DNA from: Pollenia angustigena
Lineage: Eukaryota > Arthropoda > Insecta > Diptera > Polleniidae
Length of the DNA: 64,000 nucleotides
Direction of reading: 5' to 3'
NCBI GenBank assembly: GCA_930367215.1
Contig: OV884059.1
Coordinates: 68,915,393 to 68,979,392 of the forward strand
The translations under genes were made by a program, and so were the position numbers. Positions 36,203 to 47,099 of this stretch are shown one piece after another; within the stretch, counting starts at the first letter, position 1; each line of letters begins with the position of its first letter. The notes under the pieces were generated by a model, which was given only the letters and a program-made list of their open reading frames with translations, had not been told where the DNA came from and searched no databases.

Positions 36203-37198
36203 CACAGAAAAAATTATCAGTAGTTTTTTTATCAATTAAAAAAATTGTTTAAAAAGTTTTTTAATTTAATTAATGTGATAATTGAATAAATTTTTTTTTT
36301 GTTGAAAAAAAATTTAAAATATAATTTTGATTAAATTAACATTTTAGTTCTTTTGAAATAAATTCTGAATTAAAATATTAATTAAATAACAAAAATCTAA
36401 ACTGATATTTTGTTTTAAAATAACATAATTTAAACTTGTAGAATTGTTGTTGGGAATTTTCAAAACCTGAGCTATACTTATGGCGTTTTCTTTTCTAATA
36501 AAAAAGTGTTGCATAAGTGTTACATGTGACTTGGCAACATTTTTAAGCGCTCCCCTAATTTTAAAGAAGTGTTTCATATTTTACGTTTACAAAAGAACAC
36601 AAATTTCGGCATTAAACAATAAAGTACAATTAGCGCACGGTAAATTCAATTACAGGTGGTGGCACGACTACAACAATCAAAAGCCAACAGAAACAACAGA
36701 TGTTTCTTGTATTGCATTGTTTGTGTTTACGGCTCGAAACTTGCCGCCACCTTGCACTGAATTCGCCTTAATCTAGTACTGCACTCATGCCCCTTTTATT
36801 AAAATGAGGGTTGAACATGTAGCAGTTTTTTTTAATTTTAAAGGGAACATCATCAGAAAAGAACGCTTTACACTTTTAAAATAACACATGTTTTTCAGAA
36901 AAGAACATAAAAAAATGTAAAAGGCAGAATTTTACTCAGAAAAGAAAACGCCATTAATTAAATCAATTAACACACTGTTTGAAACGGCAAAGTTTTTTAA
37001 TCATTTTATTAACAAAAATTAAAAAATATCATTTATTGAAAAAAAAATTTCACAATTTTAAATTTTTACAATTTTTAGTAATCTATTTAATCATTTTGGT
37101 AATACCTATAGATGCAAAATCAACCAATTGTTTGTTGATTCTTTAAATTTGGTATGATTTTGGTGATAAGAGACAATTTAAAAATTTTTTTTTTCTGA
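36203..37198 (-). mobile_element. Old divergent relative of the 1.33-kb element, inverted
   Basis: It starts CACAGAAAAAATTATCAG and ends TTTTTTTTTTCTGAA. Near the right end, the minus strand reads TCACCAAAATCATACCA then ACAATTGGTTGATTTTGCA, which follows the left-end text of the 1.33-kb element (TCACCAAAATAATTG, AAATTGTTTAATTTTGCACC). Outer bases are mutated and no TA pair is preserved. Confidence 0.5.
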
Positions 37199-37228
37199 AT
37201 GGAAGGCATTTAATGTTTTTAGATAATT

Positions 37229-37640
37229 TCTGACATGCATATGGCCTCCGCGACCGTGTCTTATCAATGCCATCCTGTCAAGCCAATTTTGCATGACTTC
37301 ATCGAGCATTTCATCAAAAAAAGCGACGAATGTTGGCTTCTAAATGATAAATCGTTGATGGTTTGTCAGCCTAGCCCAGAGATTTGACGTACCCTAACAA
37401 AAACGAGTCAAAAGGTGCCAAGTCACACGAACGAGGTGGCCAATTAATCCATTTCTTGAGATAATTCGGTCAGCAAATGTTTGGGCTAACAAAATGATGG
37501 TTTAAGCACAGTGTGGCATGTTGCTACGTCTTGTTGGAAGCATTTCTTCTCCAAACGATTTGCAACGACATGAGGAATTAAAGCATCATGAATCATTTGC
37601 CTGTAGCTTTCGCCGGTTTCGAAAAATAATTTGGTGTAAA
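37229..37640 (-). pseudogene. Broken DD41D transposase, C-terminal half
   Basis: On the minus strand, in three shifted frames, it reads ESYRQMIHDALIPHVV, CFQQDVATCHT, then ADRIISRNGLINWPPRSCDL with APFD, GYVKSL, LEANIRR and RHGRGGHMHV. Each block aligns in order with the intact transposase at 31456-32541. Two catalytic Asp positions (FQQD and APFD) survive, but frameshifts and stops make it dead. The TIRs are not visible. It shows that this transposon family has been in the lineage longer than the intact copy suggests. Confidence 0.8.
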
Positions 37641-37976
37641 ACGTGGTTTAATAACGAGTTTTTTATGCTTCTTCTTCAACGTCTTTATTCTGTAAAGTTT
37701 TCGTTGAAACGATTACAAATAACACTAGACAGCACAAAACGCTTGATAAACATCCAAAATGTCTGCAAATATTAACATTTTAATATTTCTACAAAAATGC
37801 TTCCAATGCTTGTCCAAACAGTAAACATCCCCAATTAACAACACAATATTGGTACCCACTTAAAATTTTTTACATCTTTGCAAGCAATTTGTGTGGTTTA
37901 TTTGGCCCTTACCTCTCTGCATGCTGATTGGCCAAAATATTCTGAAAAAAAAGGAGTCAAACACACGTCATTAGTA

Positions 37977-39938
37977 TAGGGTAGCCAGATTTTGAATTCG
38001 AAAAAGCAGTACATTGGTTATGAAAAAACAGTACAATCAAGAAAAAAACAGTACATTTTTTTACGAAAGCATAACTATTTATTAAATATTTACAACTCTT
38101 GAACAAAAATAATATAAAGAAATAGTCTTCAAACATCAACATCAAAGGAAAGATTCACATTTAATGGTATTTCATATACAAAATGACACCATTTGCGTTT
38201 ATAAAGCATACACCACAAACGAAGCATAAAAAACTTATTCATTGATTGAGTAAGTAGAATTTTCTTTAAACATATTGGTATTTAAAGAAATTTTCACCAC
38301 ACACATATTGTGGAACTATCGCATAAATTTCAGAAAATATTTGTTTCTTTCTTTAATTTAAATTTTAAACGGTAGTCATATGTCTTAAAATAATAACACG
38401 AAAATATATGAAGGATGTGAGCAACCCTTTATTTAATCTGTGTATTAATAACAAAACAATAGACGCAGTACAAAAATTCTAATTATTTTACAACTTTTTT
38501 GTTTGCAAAACAACAATTTCTTTAAACTAAATATTGTAAAATACACTGTGCAACAAAATTAGGGTCATCGCCACCAGCCTGAACACTTGCACCGCGAAAT
38601 GAAAGTAGACTACTAGTAGAGTCTATTTATGGGCCCCTAAAGTTTTTTAATATAAGTCAAAAAAAATATACTAAATGTACTTTTGAGCTGAAAACTAATT
38701 TTAGATGTCTTCAGTAGAATCGAATGGCGACTCATTTCTTAGAATTTATTAACCCTCTTACTCTCATTTTAAGGGGTCATTTTTGCCATTTTCCCAACTC
38801 TTAAAAAAAGTATACTAAAACGGCTCTTATAAGAGTTCAAAAGCTCTACGAATATTTTCTGCATAAAATTTCACTTGTGGTCTTCTAAGACCAAAAATCA
38901 TCCAATGCAAGTAAAACGGGTTTTCGAAATTCCGGGCCTTGATTTTTTTAATTTTTTGAAAACCCGTTTTACATACATAGCACGATTTTTTGGTCTTAGA
39001 AGACCGCTAGTGAAATTTGATGAAGAAAATATTCATAGAATATTTTAACCCTCTAACGTGCCGTTTTAGTGTAGAAGTTAAAAAAATGACAAAAATTACC
39101 CCTTAAAATGAGTGTTAGAGGGTTAATATATTCTATGAAAAGAATCGCCATACAATTCTACTGAAGATATCTGAAATAGTCTTTTAGGTCAGAAATACAT
39201 TTAGTATATTTTTTTGACTTGTACCAAACGCCCGTTCAAGAAATTCAAAAATGTCAATACCCGAAATTTCGAGAATTCGTTTTTGATACATTGCACGAAC
39301 TTTTGGTCTTAGAAGATCCCTAGTGAAATTTGATGCAGAAAATATTCGTAGAGCATTTTAACCCTAATAAGTGCCATTTTGTATACTATTGTTTAAGAGT
39401 TGGGAAAAAGGGCAAAAATGACCCCTTATAATGAGAGTTAGAGGGTAAATAAATTCTAAGAAAAGATTCGCCATACGATTCAACTGCAGACATCTAAAAT
39501 TATTTTTTAGCTCAGAAGTACAGTTAGTATATTTTTTTTTTTTTGACTTATACCAAACTCCTTTTCAAAAAATTAAAAAAATTTAGTGGCCCATATTTCG
39601 GGAGCCCAAGCTAACTTTTCAAAACCCTTTGGCAGATTTGCTCTACTAGTAGTCTAGTGTTAAGGCTGTTTTTTTTTTTGTTGCACAGTGCTATAAGGAT
39701 ATTATGACAATAAAGCTTGATAGCATACCGGTTAAAATTCCCAAATGTGTATTATTTAAAAACGATTTTTCTTAATATCTTTGTTTTTTGGACACTAAAC
39801 TTAAAAATCAGTACAGAAAACAGTACAAAGTGTAAAAAACAGTACATTTGCGTACTGTTTTGGCTGTTGTGCATAAAACAGTACAATTGACAAAAATCAG
39901 TACATGTACTGCTAAAAACAGTACGTATGGCAACCCTA
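37977..39938. mobile_element. hAT element, 1,962 bp, with perfect 8-bp target duplication
   Basis: The left end is TAGGGTAGCCAGATTTTG and the right end is the complement of TAGGGTTGCCATACGTAC. CATTAGTA is duplicated at 37969-37976 and 39939-39946. Many ACAGTACA words cluster within 150 bases of both ends, a typical hAT subterminal pattern. The interior is mostly the nested element 38544-39690. No transposase remains. Confidence 0.88.
38544..39690. mobile_element. Nested element with CACTGTGCAACAAAA ends
   Basis: Inverted ends CACTGTGCAACAAAA, with internal direct and inverted copies of a block containing AACCCTCTAACTCTCATTTT-like and CCCCTTAAAATGAG-like text at about 38755, 39055 and 39420. 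Flanking TA lies one base out of register on the right. Non-coding; non-autonomous DNA transposon by structure. Confidence 0.7.
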
Positions 39939-39945
39939 CATTAGT

Positions 39946-40226
39946 ATGACTACATGTTTTACAGCTATCCAAGACCTATCGAGCCTTTTAACTGTCCAGA
40001 CTACGTCAGAAAACAAATTGTGGTCAAAGCTGATCATTGCTCTATTAAGAAACACTCCTAGAGACTACGACTCCCTTACAATGGCCTGTGATCTAAGATT
40101 AAAACTGTTTGTTCAGAGAACTCTTAAAGTAAAATAGTCTCTCTGACATTGATTTGGAAAGGATCCATTTTGAATCAACCGGCATGCAGAAAAAACGTTC
40201 AAAGCCAGGCTGGACCCAAGTGAGCT
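39946..40226 (+). pseudogene. Possible Ty1/copia gag fragment
   Basis: A 63-codon ATG frame reads KLIIALLRNTPRDYDSL and then a hydrophobic-basic helix; after its stop another frame gives LSDIDLERIHFEST. The LL-P-YD-L pattern resembles the UBN2-type gag region of copia elements. The fragment ends where a hAT element begins. Low certainty; no protease, integrase or LTR is nearby. Confidence 0.35.
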
Positions 40227-40234
40227 GTGCTTAT

Positions 40235-40975
40235 TAGTGCTGGGAAACTATCGATAGTCTAAAGTTATCGAAAATATCGATAGGAAAAATATCAATATCG
40301 ATATTATTATTATTATATAATATACAGCTATGAAGACATGTTACAGCAGCTATACACACACAGTATTTTGCCGCAAGTTTTTACTTGCTATTATTAATTT
40401 GCGCAGAATTACGGCAATAAACACAAACAACAAGAGTGGCAAGTGGTATGGATTGCTTAGCTGTGCTTTTTTACTACTAACTTAAGGCCTTTATACCGAA
40501 ATTTGTATATGTTTACATAGGGACTGAAATGTCAAATAGTTTTATGATGTTGTTAAACAAATCAAATAAAAATGCAATTGCAATTGCGAGCATAGATAAA
40601 ACAATGAACGACCATTAGAGGAAAGGTCCGCTAGATTGATTACCTTTTGGGTTGAGAATCAAATCCAATTTAGAACATTATCTAAAGTTGCAATTAAATA
40701 TCTTATACTCCCTGTTACTTTGGTTCCTTCAGAAAGGTGCTTATCAACATCACAACTTTAAAAACTGTTATCTAAAATAACGTGCGTACATACAAACGTG
40801 TCTTACATTCAATACAATGGTGAAAACAACGAACTGTAGCCTGATAAAAAACTAGTTAAAGTTTTCCTACTTAAGTACAAACATTCAGTCGATAGTAATA
40901 TCGATTTAACAATAGTGAAATCTGAACTATCGATAAATATCATTAGTAGAAAATATCGATAGTATCCCAGCACTA
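40235..40975 (+). mobile_element. Deleted hAT element, copy P, 741 bp
   Basis: Termini read TAGTGCTGGGAAACTATCGA and, on the complement, TAGTGCTGGGATACTATCGA. GTGCTTAT is duplicated at 40227-40234 and 40976-40983. At 40702-40749 the plus strand encodes LILPVTLVPSERCLST, the hAT C-terminal dimerisation motif, followed by a stop a few codons on. This is an internal-deletion derivative that kept the 3' end of the transposase gene. Copy Q lies inverted at 45368-46092. Confidence 0.9.
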
Positions 40976-41005
40976 GTGCTTATTGCTGTTGCCAATTGAA
41001 CCTTA

Positions 41006-41490
41006 TGCTATGTTCATACCACGTTATAAACCACTCGTTTCGCTCTTTGAAACTAGTTTGCCAAACGTGCTGTTCATACGATTCATTCTTGTTTCATTTT
41101 GACATTTTTTTGTGTTGTTAGTGTGATTTTTTTTAAAATAGATTTAAAAAAGTAAATAAAACTTAAACATATACGTATTACTTAACATTTTTATTAATAT
41201 GATTATGTTACAATTATAACTTTATTTTATTAAACATCAATTTTTATTTTGTTTTTTCTTTGTTTTGATTTTTTTGAGAGCTAGTTCAGATAAACTAACG
41301 ATAAATGTTATCAAAATTGGAGATGATAGTACAGTTTTCCTGTTTCGCAGCCTGTTTGAAAATGAAGCGACCTGTTTCGCTCTCAAAATTTTGTATGGGG
41401 AAACAAGTCGTTTCTATCATGTTTATGGCGCGAAACAGGAATAAGAGAGCGTAACACGAATATTGCTGTCCGTGTGAACATGGTATTACC
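41006..41490. mobile_element. MITE with short imperfect TIRs
   Basis: The left end is ATGCTATGTTCATACCACG and the right end is the complement of AATACCATGTTCACACGG. Both ends contain GTTTCGC-type words. Non-coding; no clear target duplication. Confidence 0.55.
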
Positions 41491-42531
41491 TACGCTTACG
41501 GCAAGATTTTCAATATAAAAAGTCTGAGTTAATTTTTATCTGATTTTGTTCATATAGCGAACATCATTGAGAAAATACCCCAATTTATAATAATAAAAAA
41601 AAAAAATTTAATTTTGTTCCACTATGTTTTTTTAATACTTTGCAAGACGTTCTTGAATTCCACAAATATACATCTGTACATATTTATCAAATAATGATTC
41701 TAAATTTAGGGGATATTAAGAATAATTGGAAGCATATTTAATGCGCATACTTTTAAATAATAAATGCATGAAATTCCATGCTCTACTCATCTCTAAATAA
41801 ATGCAAAACAATTTATATCAAATTTAAATTACAATTGATAAACCAAACATGACAATATAAATTTAAAGAGAGGTTTTATTTTATTCGTATTTAAAAGTTC
41901 TTATTTTTGTCTGTGTATGCATGTCATTTTGCAATGTAAATGTGTGTGTATGTGTCTGCTTAAGAGAAAATATTTAAGTAATACATTCATCTTGTATAAC
42001 AAACTTATCCAATCAATTGATAACAATTAATATATAAAAAATTCATTTAAAGAAGTGCAAATATTTACCCAGTAAATAATTCTTAAGGCAGTGAAATGTT
42101 AAAACCAGTAAATATTTTTTAGATATAAATGTGGCAGCTTCAGTGTTGCAAATTAAATACTATTACAGCCTTGCCTACGATGTCGACCGCTACGTTCGCT
42201 TGCATTTTTACGGTCAAACAGCTGATTTGCGCCGCAATAAAAATGTTCAGCACGGCAAGTCGTTCGATAATCCAAGCGACCGATAACAGTTTTCATACAA
42301 AATTGCGGCCCACTAGCAGCTGTACCTACCCAAGAGCGGAGGGCGGACGGTTTTCTTCCGTTTAGCTTAACGCTGATATGACATACCTAAACAAAAGCGG
42401 CAACGTTGTATCACGAACAGTAGTGTTAACTTTCTTGTTTAATAAGACCCACATAATAGAAATTAAAAATGGAGATAAAACTACTAACTAACTTGCCATT
42501 ATTTATTGACAATAGCGGTCAAATTCACCAT
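41491..42531. other. No recognised gene; unassigned 78-codon ORF
   Basis: A plus-strand ATG frame at 42129-42365 lies in a locally GC-richer patch and could be a decayed coding fragment, but I recognise no motif. The rest is A/T-rich. Confidence 0.35.
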
Positions 42532-42818
42532 TAAACGCGCTATCAAAATCGGATTTCCCAATTGCAAAGCGTTGATGCCGCGCTATCTAGTGATGCTTTA
42601 TACAAAATGTACACCCAGAGAAAAAACATGTTTAAATATGGTCACTAGACTGGTCGCATCTTGTATGGGATTTTTTTTTTTATTTACCTGTTTGCGCTGC
42701 TTAAAATATGAGGTTTGGTGTAAGAAATCATGTCCTAATTTTTCAGCTCAATCCTTATAAAAAACCATCTATTCAATCAGATATTAGTTGAAAAGCCGGT
42801 CCCAAAGACCGAAAATCA

Positions 42819-43201
42819 CACTCAAAATATTATGTAGTTAAATTCAAACGAAAATTCATTTGAAACAAATTAAAATTCATTTAAAAAACGGATCATTTAC
42901 ATTTCATTTAAAACAAATGATTTTTTCAGTAATTTCTAAGTTTTTTATTTATTGAACATCATATTCGTTAAAATTGAATAGTTTTTACTTTTAAAAAATA
43001 TATTTTAACCGATAAAAATCAAACAAATTAACAAAAAAAATACGGAAAACATTATTTTTTGGTAGTTTGTTTTTTTAATAACAAACATAAATGTTGAAAA
43101 ATAAATTTATTCGTAAAATAACTATATTTTTATTCAATTTTAACAGTACCGAAAACGAATTTAATAACCTACAATCAGTTACTGTAATAATTTTATGAGT
43201 G
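42819..43201 (+). mobile_element. CACTC-ended MITE, copy 1
   Basis: Starts CACTCAAAATATTATG and ends ATAATTTTATGAGTG. Near-identical to 43657-44040. The opposite arm of the fold-back (around 44790) lacks it, reading GAAAATCATTACGATC uninterrupted on its complement. Confidence 0.75.
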
Positions 43202-43656
43202 CAAAAATCTGGCTTCGTTACGATCTTCCGCAGAGAAAGTACTTTACGTATGCCAAATTTCAGCTTCATATGTCATCAGATGGCTTCAGAAAGTTGCGGA
43301 AAGTATAGGACATATAACCAACATTCGGACATACTAAGAAATTATATATTGAATAGATAGATTAAAGTATTTGCTATTTAATATTTTAGTATGATACGAA
43401 CAAAAGATTTTTTAAGGAGGCTTCACAACATATGGGCAAAGGCCAAATTTAAGAATTTTACTAAACCGCCCTATTTGTATGGTTAAAATTCTTAAATTTG
43501 GCCCCTGTAGTACCTAGGATGCCCATAGAAGGGTCAAATGTATTATCAACCCCAATATTTTTTCATCTACATCATTTATTTCTAACATACCTACCTGCTA
43601 TCTCCATTCATTAAGGGGGCTCCCATTTAAAATTTTAAATACAGACTAGAAATATA

Positions 43657-44040
43657 CACTCAAAATATTATGTAGTTAAATTCAAACGAAAAATCATTTT
43701 AAACAAATTAAAAGTCATTTAAAAAACGGATCATTTACATTTCATTTAAAACAAATGATTTTTACATTCATTTTTAAATTTTTTATTTATTAAACATCAT
43801 ATTCATTAAAATTGAATGGTTTTTACTTTAAAAAAATACATTTCAACCGACAAAAATCAAACTACATGACAAAATAAAAACGAAAAAACATTATTTTTTG
43901 GTAGTTTGTTTTTTGAATAACAAACATAAATGTTAAAAAATAAAATCATTCGTAAAATAACTATATTTTTATTCAAATTTAACAGTACGGAAAACGAATT
44001 TAATAACCTACAATCAGTTACTGTAATAATTTTATAAGTG
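43657..44040 (+). mobile_element. CACTC-ended MITE, copy 2
   Basis: Same ends as copy 1 and flanked by TA (43655-43656 and 44041-44042), which suggests a Tc1/mariner-type insertion. The 95-codon minus-strand frame over it is not matched by an equivalent open frame in copy 1. Confidence 0.75.
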
Positions 44041-45367
44041 TAATGAAGAAAAAGCCAGATAACTGCCAAGGAATTGCCCCTAGGGGAATCAATTGTATGA
44101 CCGACCTCAATTAGTTTTTTGTCGTTAACATTTTCTCGAGACATACTTGCCCTTTACCTCCACTTTTTAGGGGGGATCTCATACAAATATTGCGTTTTAT
44201 GAAATTCTTAAAGTAATTAAAATTTTTCGTCTTTTGTGAATACATAAAATCAAAAGTTGTTAACAGATTTTAATCATTTATAGCTTGTTTTATTTGCAAC
44301 TACGTTTTTTATATGTCTGCATTTTCCAATTTTTTAAAAACAAAAATTTCGAAATTTTCATTAAAAAAAAGTATGTTTCTAAAACGACTGCGCATATAAG
44401 AAAAAAGTTTTACCTTTCTTAAATTAATTTTATTGCGGAATTTCGGGTTTTTTTTTTTTTTGTTTTTTCAATAAGCGCTTTTGAGTTACGCGAACATATG
44501 TTGTGCAGCCTTCTTAATTTTCGAAATAACGGTATATCTCGAAAACCAGAGCCAACCTAAAAAAAAGGCTAGCACCACTGGATTCAGCGTACCCGAATTA
44601 GGTTAAAAATCTTTTGTTCGTATCATACTAAAATATTAAATAGCAAATACTTTAATCTATCTATTCAATATATAATTTCTTAGTATGTGCGGATGTTTGT
44701 TATATGTCCTATACTTTCCGCAACTCTCTGAAGCCATCTGATGACATATGAAGCTGAAATTTGGCATACGTAAATTACTTTCTCTTCGGAAGATCGTAAT
44801 GATTTTCGGTCTTTGGGACCGGCTTTTCAACTAGTATCTGATTGAATAGATGGTTTTTTATAATATGGGGAACTTTTGGCCCCACTTGGCACGACTAGGC
44901 ACCGTCGGATTGAGCTGAAAAATTAGGACATGATTTCTTACACCAAACCCCATATTTTAAGCAGCGCAAACAATTAAATTAAAAAAAAAATAATTGCGAC
45001 CAGTCTAATGGTCACCTCCAACAAAATTATTTTTAAAGAAAATTTTAAACATATAATGATTCAATTGACAATATAATTGTCACCGACATAGCATGTCGCT
45101 CTAGGAAAAGAGGAAAATAATATTGTTAATTATAAAACAAATTATTGTCATATTTAACCATAACATGTTTAGAGGCAACCATCATATGGTTGTGGCTTCT
45201 TGATGAAGGACTAATTCAACCATAACATGGTTGTCGGTGATAATAATATTGTTAATTGAATCATTATATGTTTAAAATTTTCTTTAAAAAAAGTTTTGTT
45301 GGAGGTGACCATATTTAAACATGTTTTTTCTCTGGGTGTTCATTTTGTATAAAGCATCACTAGATAG

Positions 45368-46092
45368 TAGTGCTGGGATACTATCGATATTTTCTACTAT
45401 CGATATTTCAGATTTCACTATCGATATATCGATTTTACTATCGACTGAATGTTTGTACTTGTGCAGGAAAACTTTAATTATTTTTTTATAAGGCTACAGT
45501 CTGTTGTTTTTATCACTTTATTGAATGTTGTATGAGACGTATGTATATACGCACGTTATTTTAGATGGCAGTTTTTTAAAAATTGATAAGAACCTTTCTG
45601 AAGGAACTGAAGTAACAGGGACTATAAGATATTCCATTGCAACTTTAAAAAATGTTCTAAATTCTAAACCCAAAAAGGTAATCAATCTAGCGGACTTATC
45701 CTCTAATGGTCGTTCATTGTTTTGTCCTATGCTTGCAATTGCATTTGGATTTGCATTTTTTTTTTTACAACATTACAAAAATATTTGACATTTTAGTCCC
45801 TATGTGAACATATATAAATTTCCACATAAATGCCTATAATAAGCAGTAAAAAGCACAGCTAAGCAATCCATATCACTTGCCATTCTTGTTGTTCGTATTC
45901 ATTGCTGCAATTCAGCGCGAATTAATAATAGCAAGTACAAATTTGAGGCAAAAAACCGTGTGTGTATAGCTGCTGTTAGATGTCTTCATAGCTATATTTT
46001 AAATAATAATAATATCGATATTTATATTTTTCCTATCGATATTTTCGATATATTAAGACTATCGATAATCTATCGATAGTTTCCCAGCACTA
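45368..46092 (-). mobile_element. Deleted hAT element, copy Q, 725 bp
   Basis: Inverted relative of copy P with the same TAGTGCTGGGA ends and a perfect 8-bp duplication CTAGATAG (45360-45367 and 46093-46100). The minus strand encodes LIVPVTSVPSERFLSIF at about 45590-45640, a better-preserved hAT dimerisation motif than in copy P. The left arm of the fold-back (42580-42600) shows the empty site with a single CTAGATAG equivalent. Confidence 0.9.
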
Positions 46093-46110
46093 CTAGATAG
46101 CGCGGCATCA

Positions 46111-46145
46111 ACGATAATATCGATAGTCTATCGATAGTTTCCCAG
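46111..46145 (-). mobile_element. hAT terminal scar
   Basis: A 35-base stretch with TATCGATAGTTTCCCA, identical in type to the hAT P/Q terminus, lies between two copies of GCGCGGCATCA (46100-46110 and 46145-46155). The opposite arm has one such copy. It looks like an almost completely deleted second insertion. Confidence 0.6.
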
Positions 46146-46227
46146 CGCGGCATCACGCTATGCAATTGGGAAATCCTATTTTGATAGCGCGTTAAACATG
46201 TTGCTTTTGTTTAGGTATAGCTGTAAA

Positions 46228-46613
46228 GCAGCCCATACACGATTCAATTCAATTGTCAACTAAGTCGGTTGTTTTCCAAATCAAAGCGTGTATGGCTTTG
46301 TCAATTGATTAGTTTGACGGTTGTCGAGTTGGTTGAAGAAAAATCAAAAGATTTTGATTTTTTCAAGTTGACTACTAAGTCTTTCAATTTGATTGTACTG
46401 TGTGTGCTCGAGTCTTCTGATAAGCTGTCAAAATTAATATTTTCCGTTTTCTTTTGTAAAAAAAAAGTTAAGTATTCTTAAAATTGTCTTTTATTTCATT
46501 AAATTTAAAAATTAATTGGAAGTCTTTCAACTAAGTTGATGAAGTGTGTGTCCAAGCTTAAATTTATTTGAAAGACTCAGTTGACAATTGAATTGAAAAG
46601 TTTATGGGGCGCA
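46228..46613. mobile_element. MITE of about 386 bp, possible TAA duplication
   Basis: The left end GCAGCCCATACACGATTCAA and the complement of the right end (GCGCCCCATAAACTTTTCAA) are inverted and share TTCAATTGTCAACT beyond. TAA occurs on both sides at matching distance. The 70-codon frame inside is not supported. Confidence 0.7.
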
Positions 46614-46649
46614 TAAGAAATAGTATGCGACCACAAATGTCAAAATAAG

Positions 46650-47085
46650 TTACTTGTGTTGTGGTTGTCGACAGAGGAATTTTGTTCGTATGTTTAACGA
46701 AACTTTTTGGCCAACCGGATCGATCTTGTTTGTCTACTTTTCGTGCGTTTTGCGTTGCTATCTCACATTGGTGAATGGCTTTACATCGTATAACTGTATC
46801 GATTTACAGTTTTTGCGGTTGTTCTTAATCTCAATGTTTTAACGTGTTTGTGTCTGGTGGAAAACCAATAATAACTCAGCGTGACTAGTGGAGAACCATA
46901 CAAAGTTCAGACGTTTACTGGTGGAGACCATAATACTCTGGAGCGGATTCTGGAAGCTCTCGCCTCCCAGTAAGAAGGTTTAGATCGAACGAGGACTTGT
47001 GGATGAGGCTTCAAAAATTTGTGTGATTCCTTGGCATTATAACTTGAATAGCTAGCCAAAAACTTTTAGTTTTAAACAAAATAAA
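46650..47085 (+). repeat. Family F repeat, copy 1
   Basis: Aligns with 55700-56150: TTTGCGTTTTGCGTTG-type text, GTATAACTGTA, then three GTGGAGAACCATA-like repeats, ACTCTGGAGC, and a segment ending TAGCCAAAAA then an A-rich tail. The frame over the centre encodes TLERILEAL, like the start of an SAP-type motif in some retrotransposon gag proteins, but stops interrupt it. Probably the 5' part of an unidentified retroelement. Confidence 0.55.
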
Positions 47086-47099
47086 AAAAAAAAATTTTA

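Larger units (their letters stand above)
42532..46196. mobile_element. 3.7-kb fold-back element with long arms and nested insertions
   Basis: Outer ends TTAAACGCGCTATCAAAATC (left) and its complement (right) begin long arms: about 42532-43420 on the left and about 44605-46196 on the right. Matching blocks include AGCCGGTCCCAAAGACCGAA and CATATGTCATCAGATGGCTTC. The left arm contains a 383-bp MITE, the loop contains its sister copy, and the right arm contains hAT copy Q plus a 35-base hAT end. Comparing the arms reveals each empty site. A CATACCTAAACAAAAGC word outside both ends suggests the symmetry once reached further. The loop has family D text; no protein is encoded. Confidence 0.78.

Noticed and set aside
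43857..44144. 95-codon minus-strand ORF
   Set aside because: Most of it is a CACTC-ended MITE; the sister copy does not preserve an equivalent full frame.
42532..46196. piggyBac element, because of TTAA at the ends
   Set aside because: piggyBac-type ends begin CCC after TTAA. Here ACGCGC follows, and no transposase is present.
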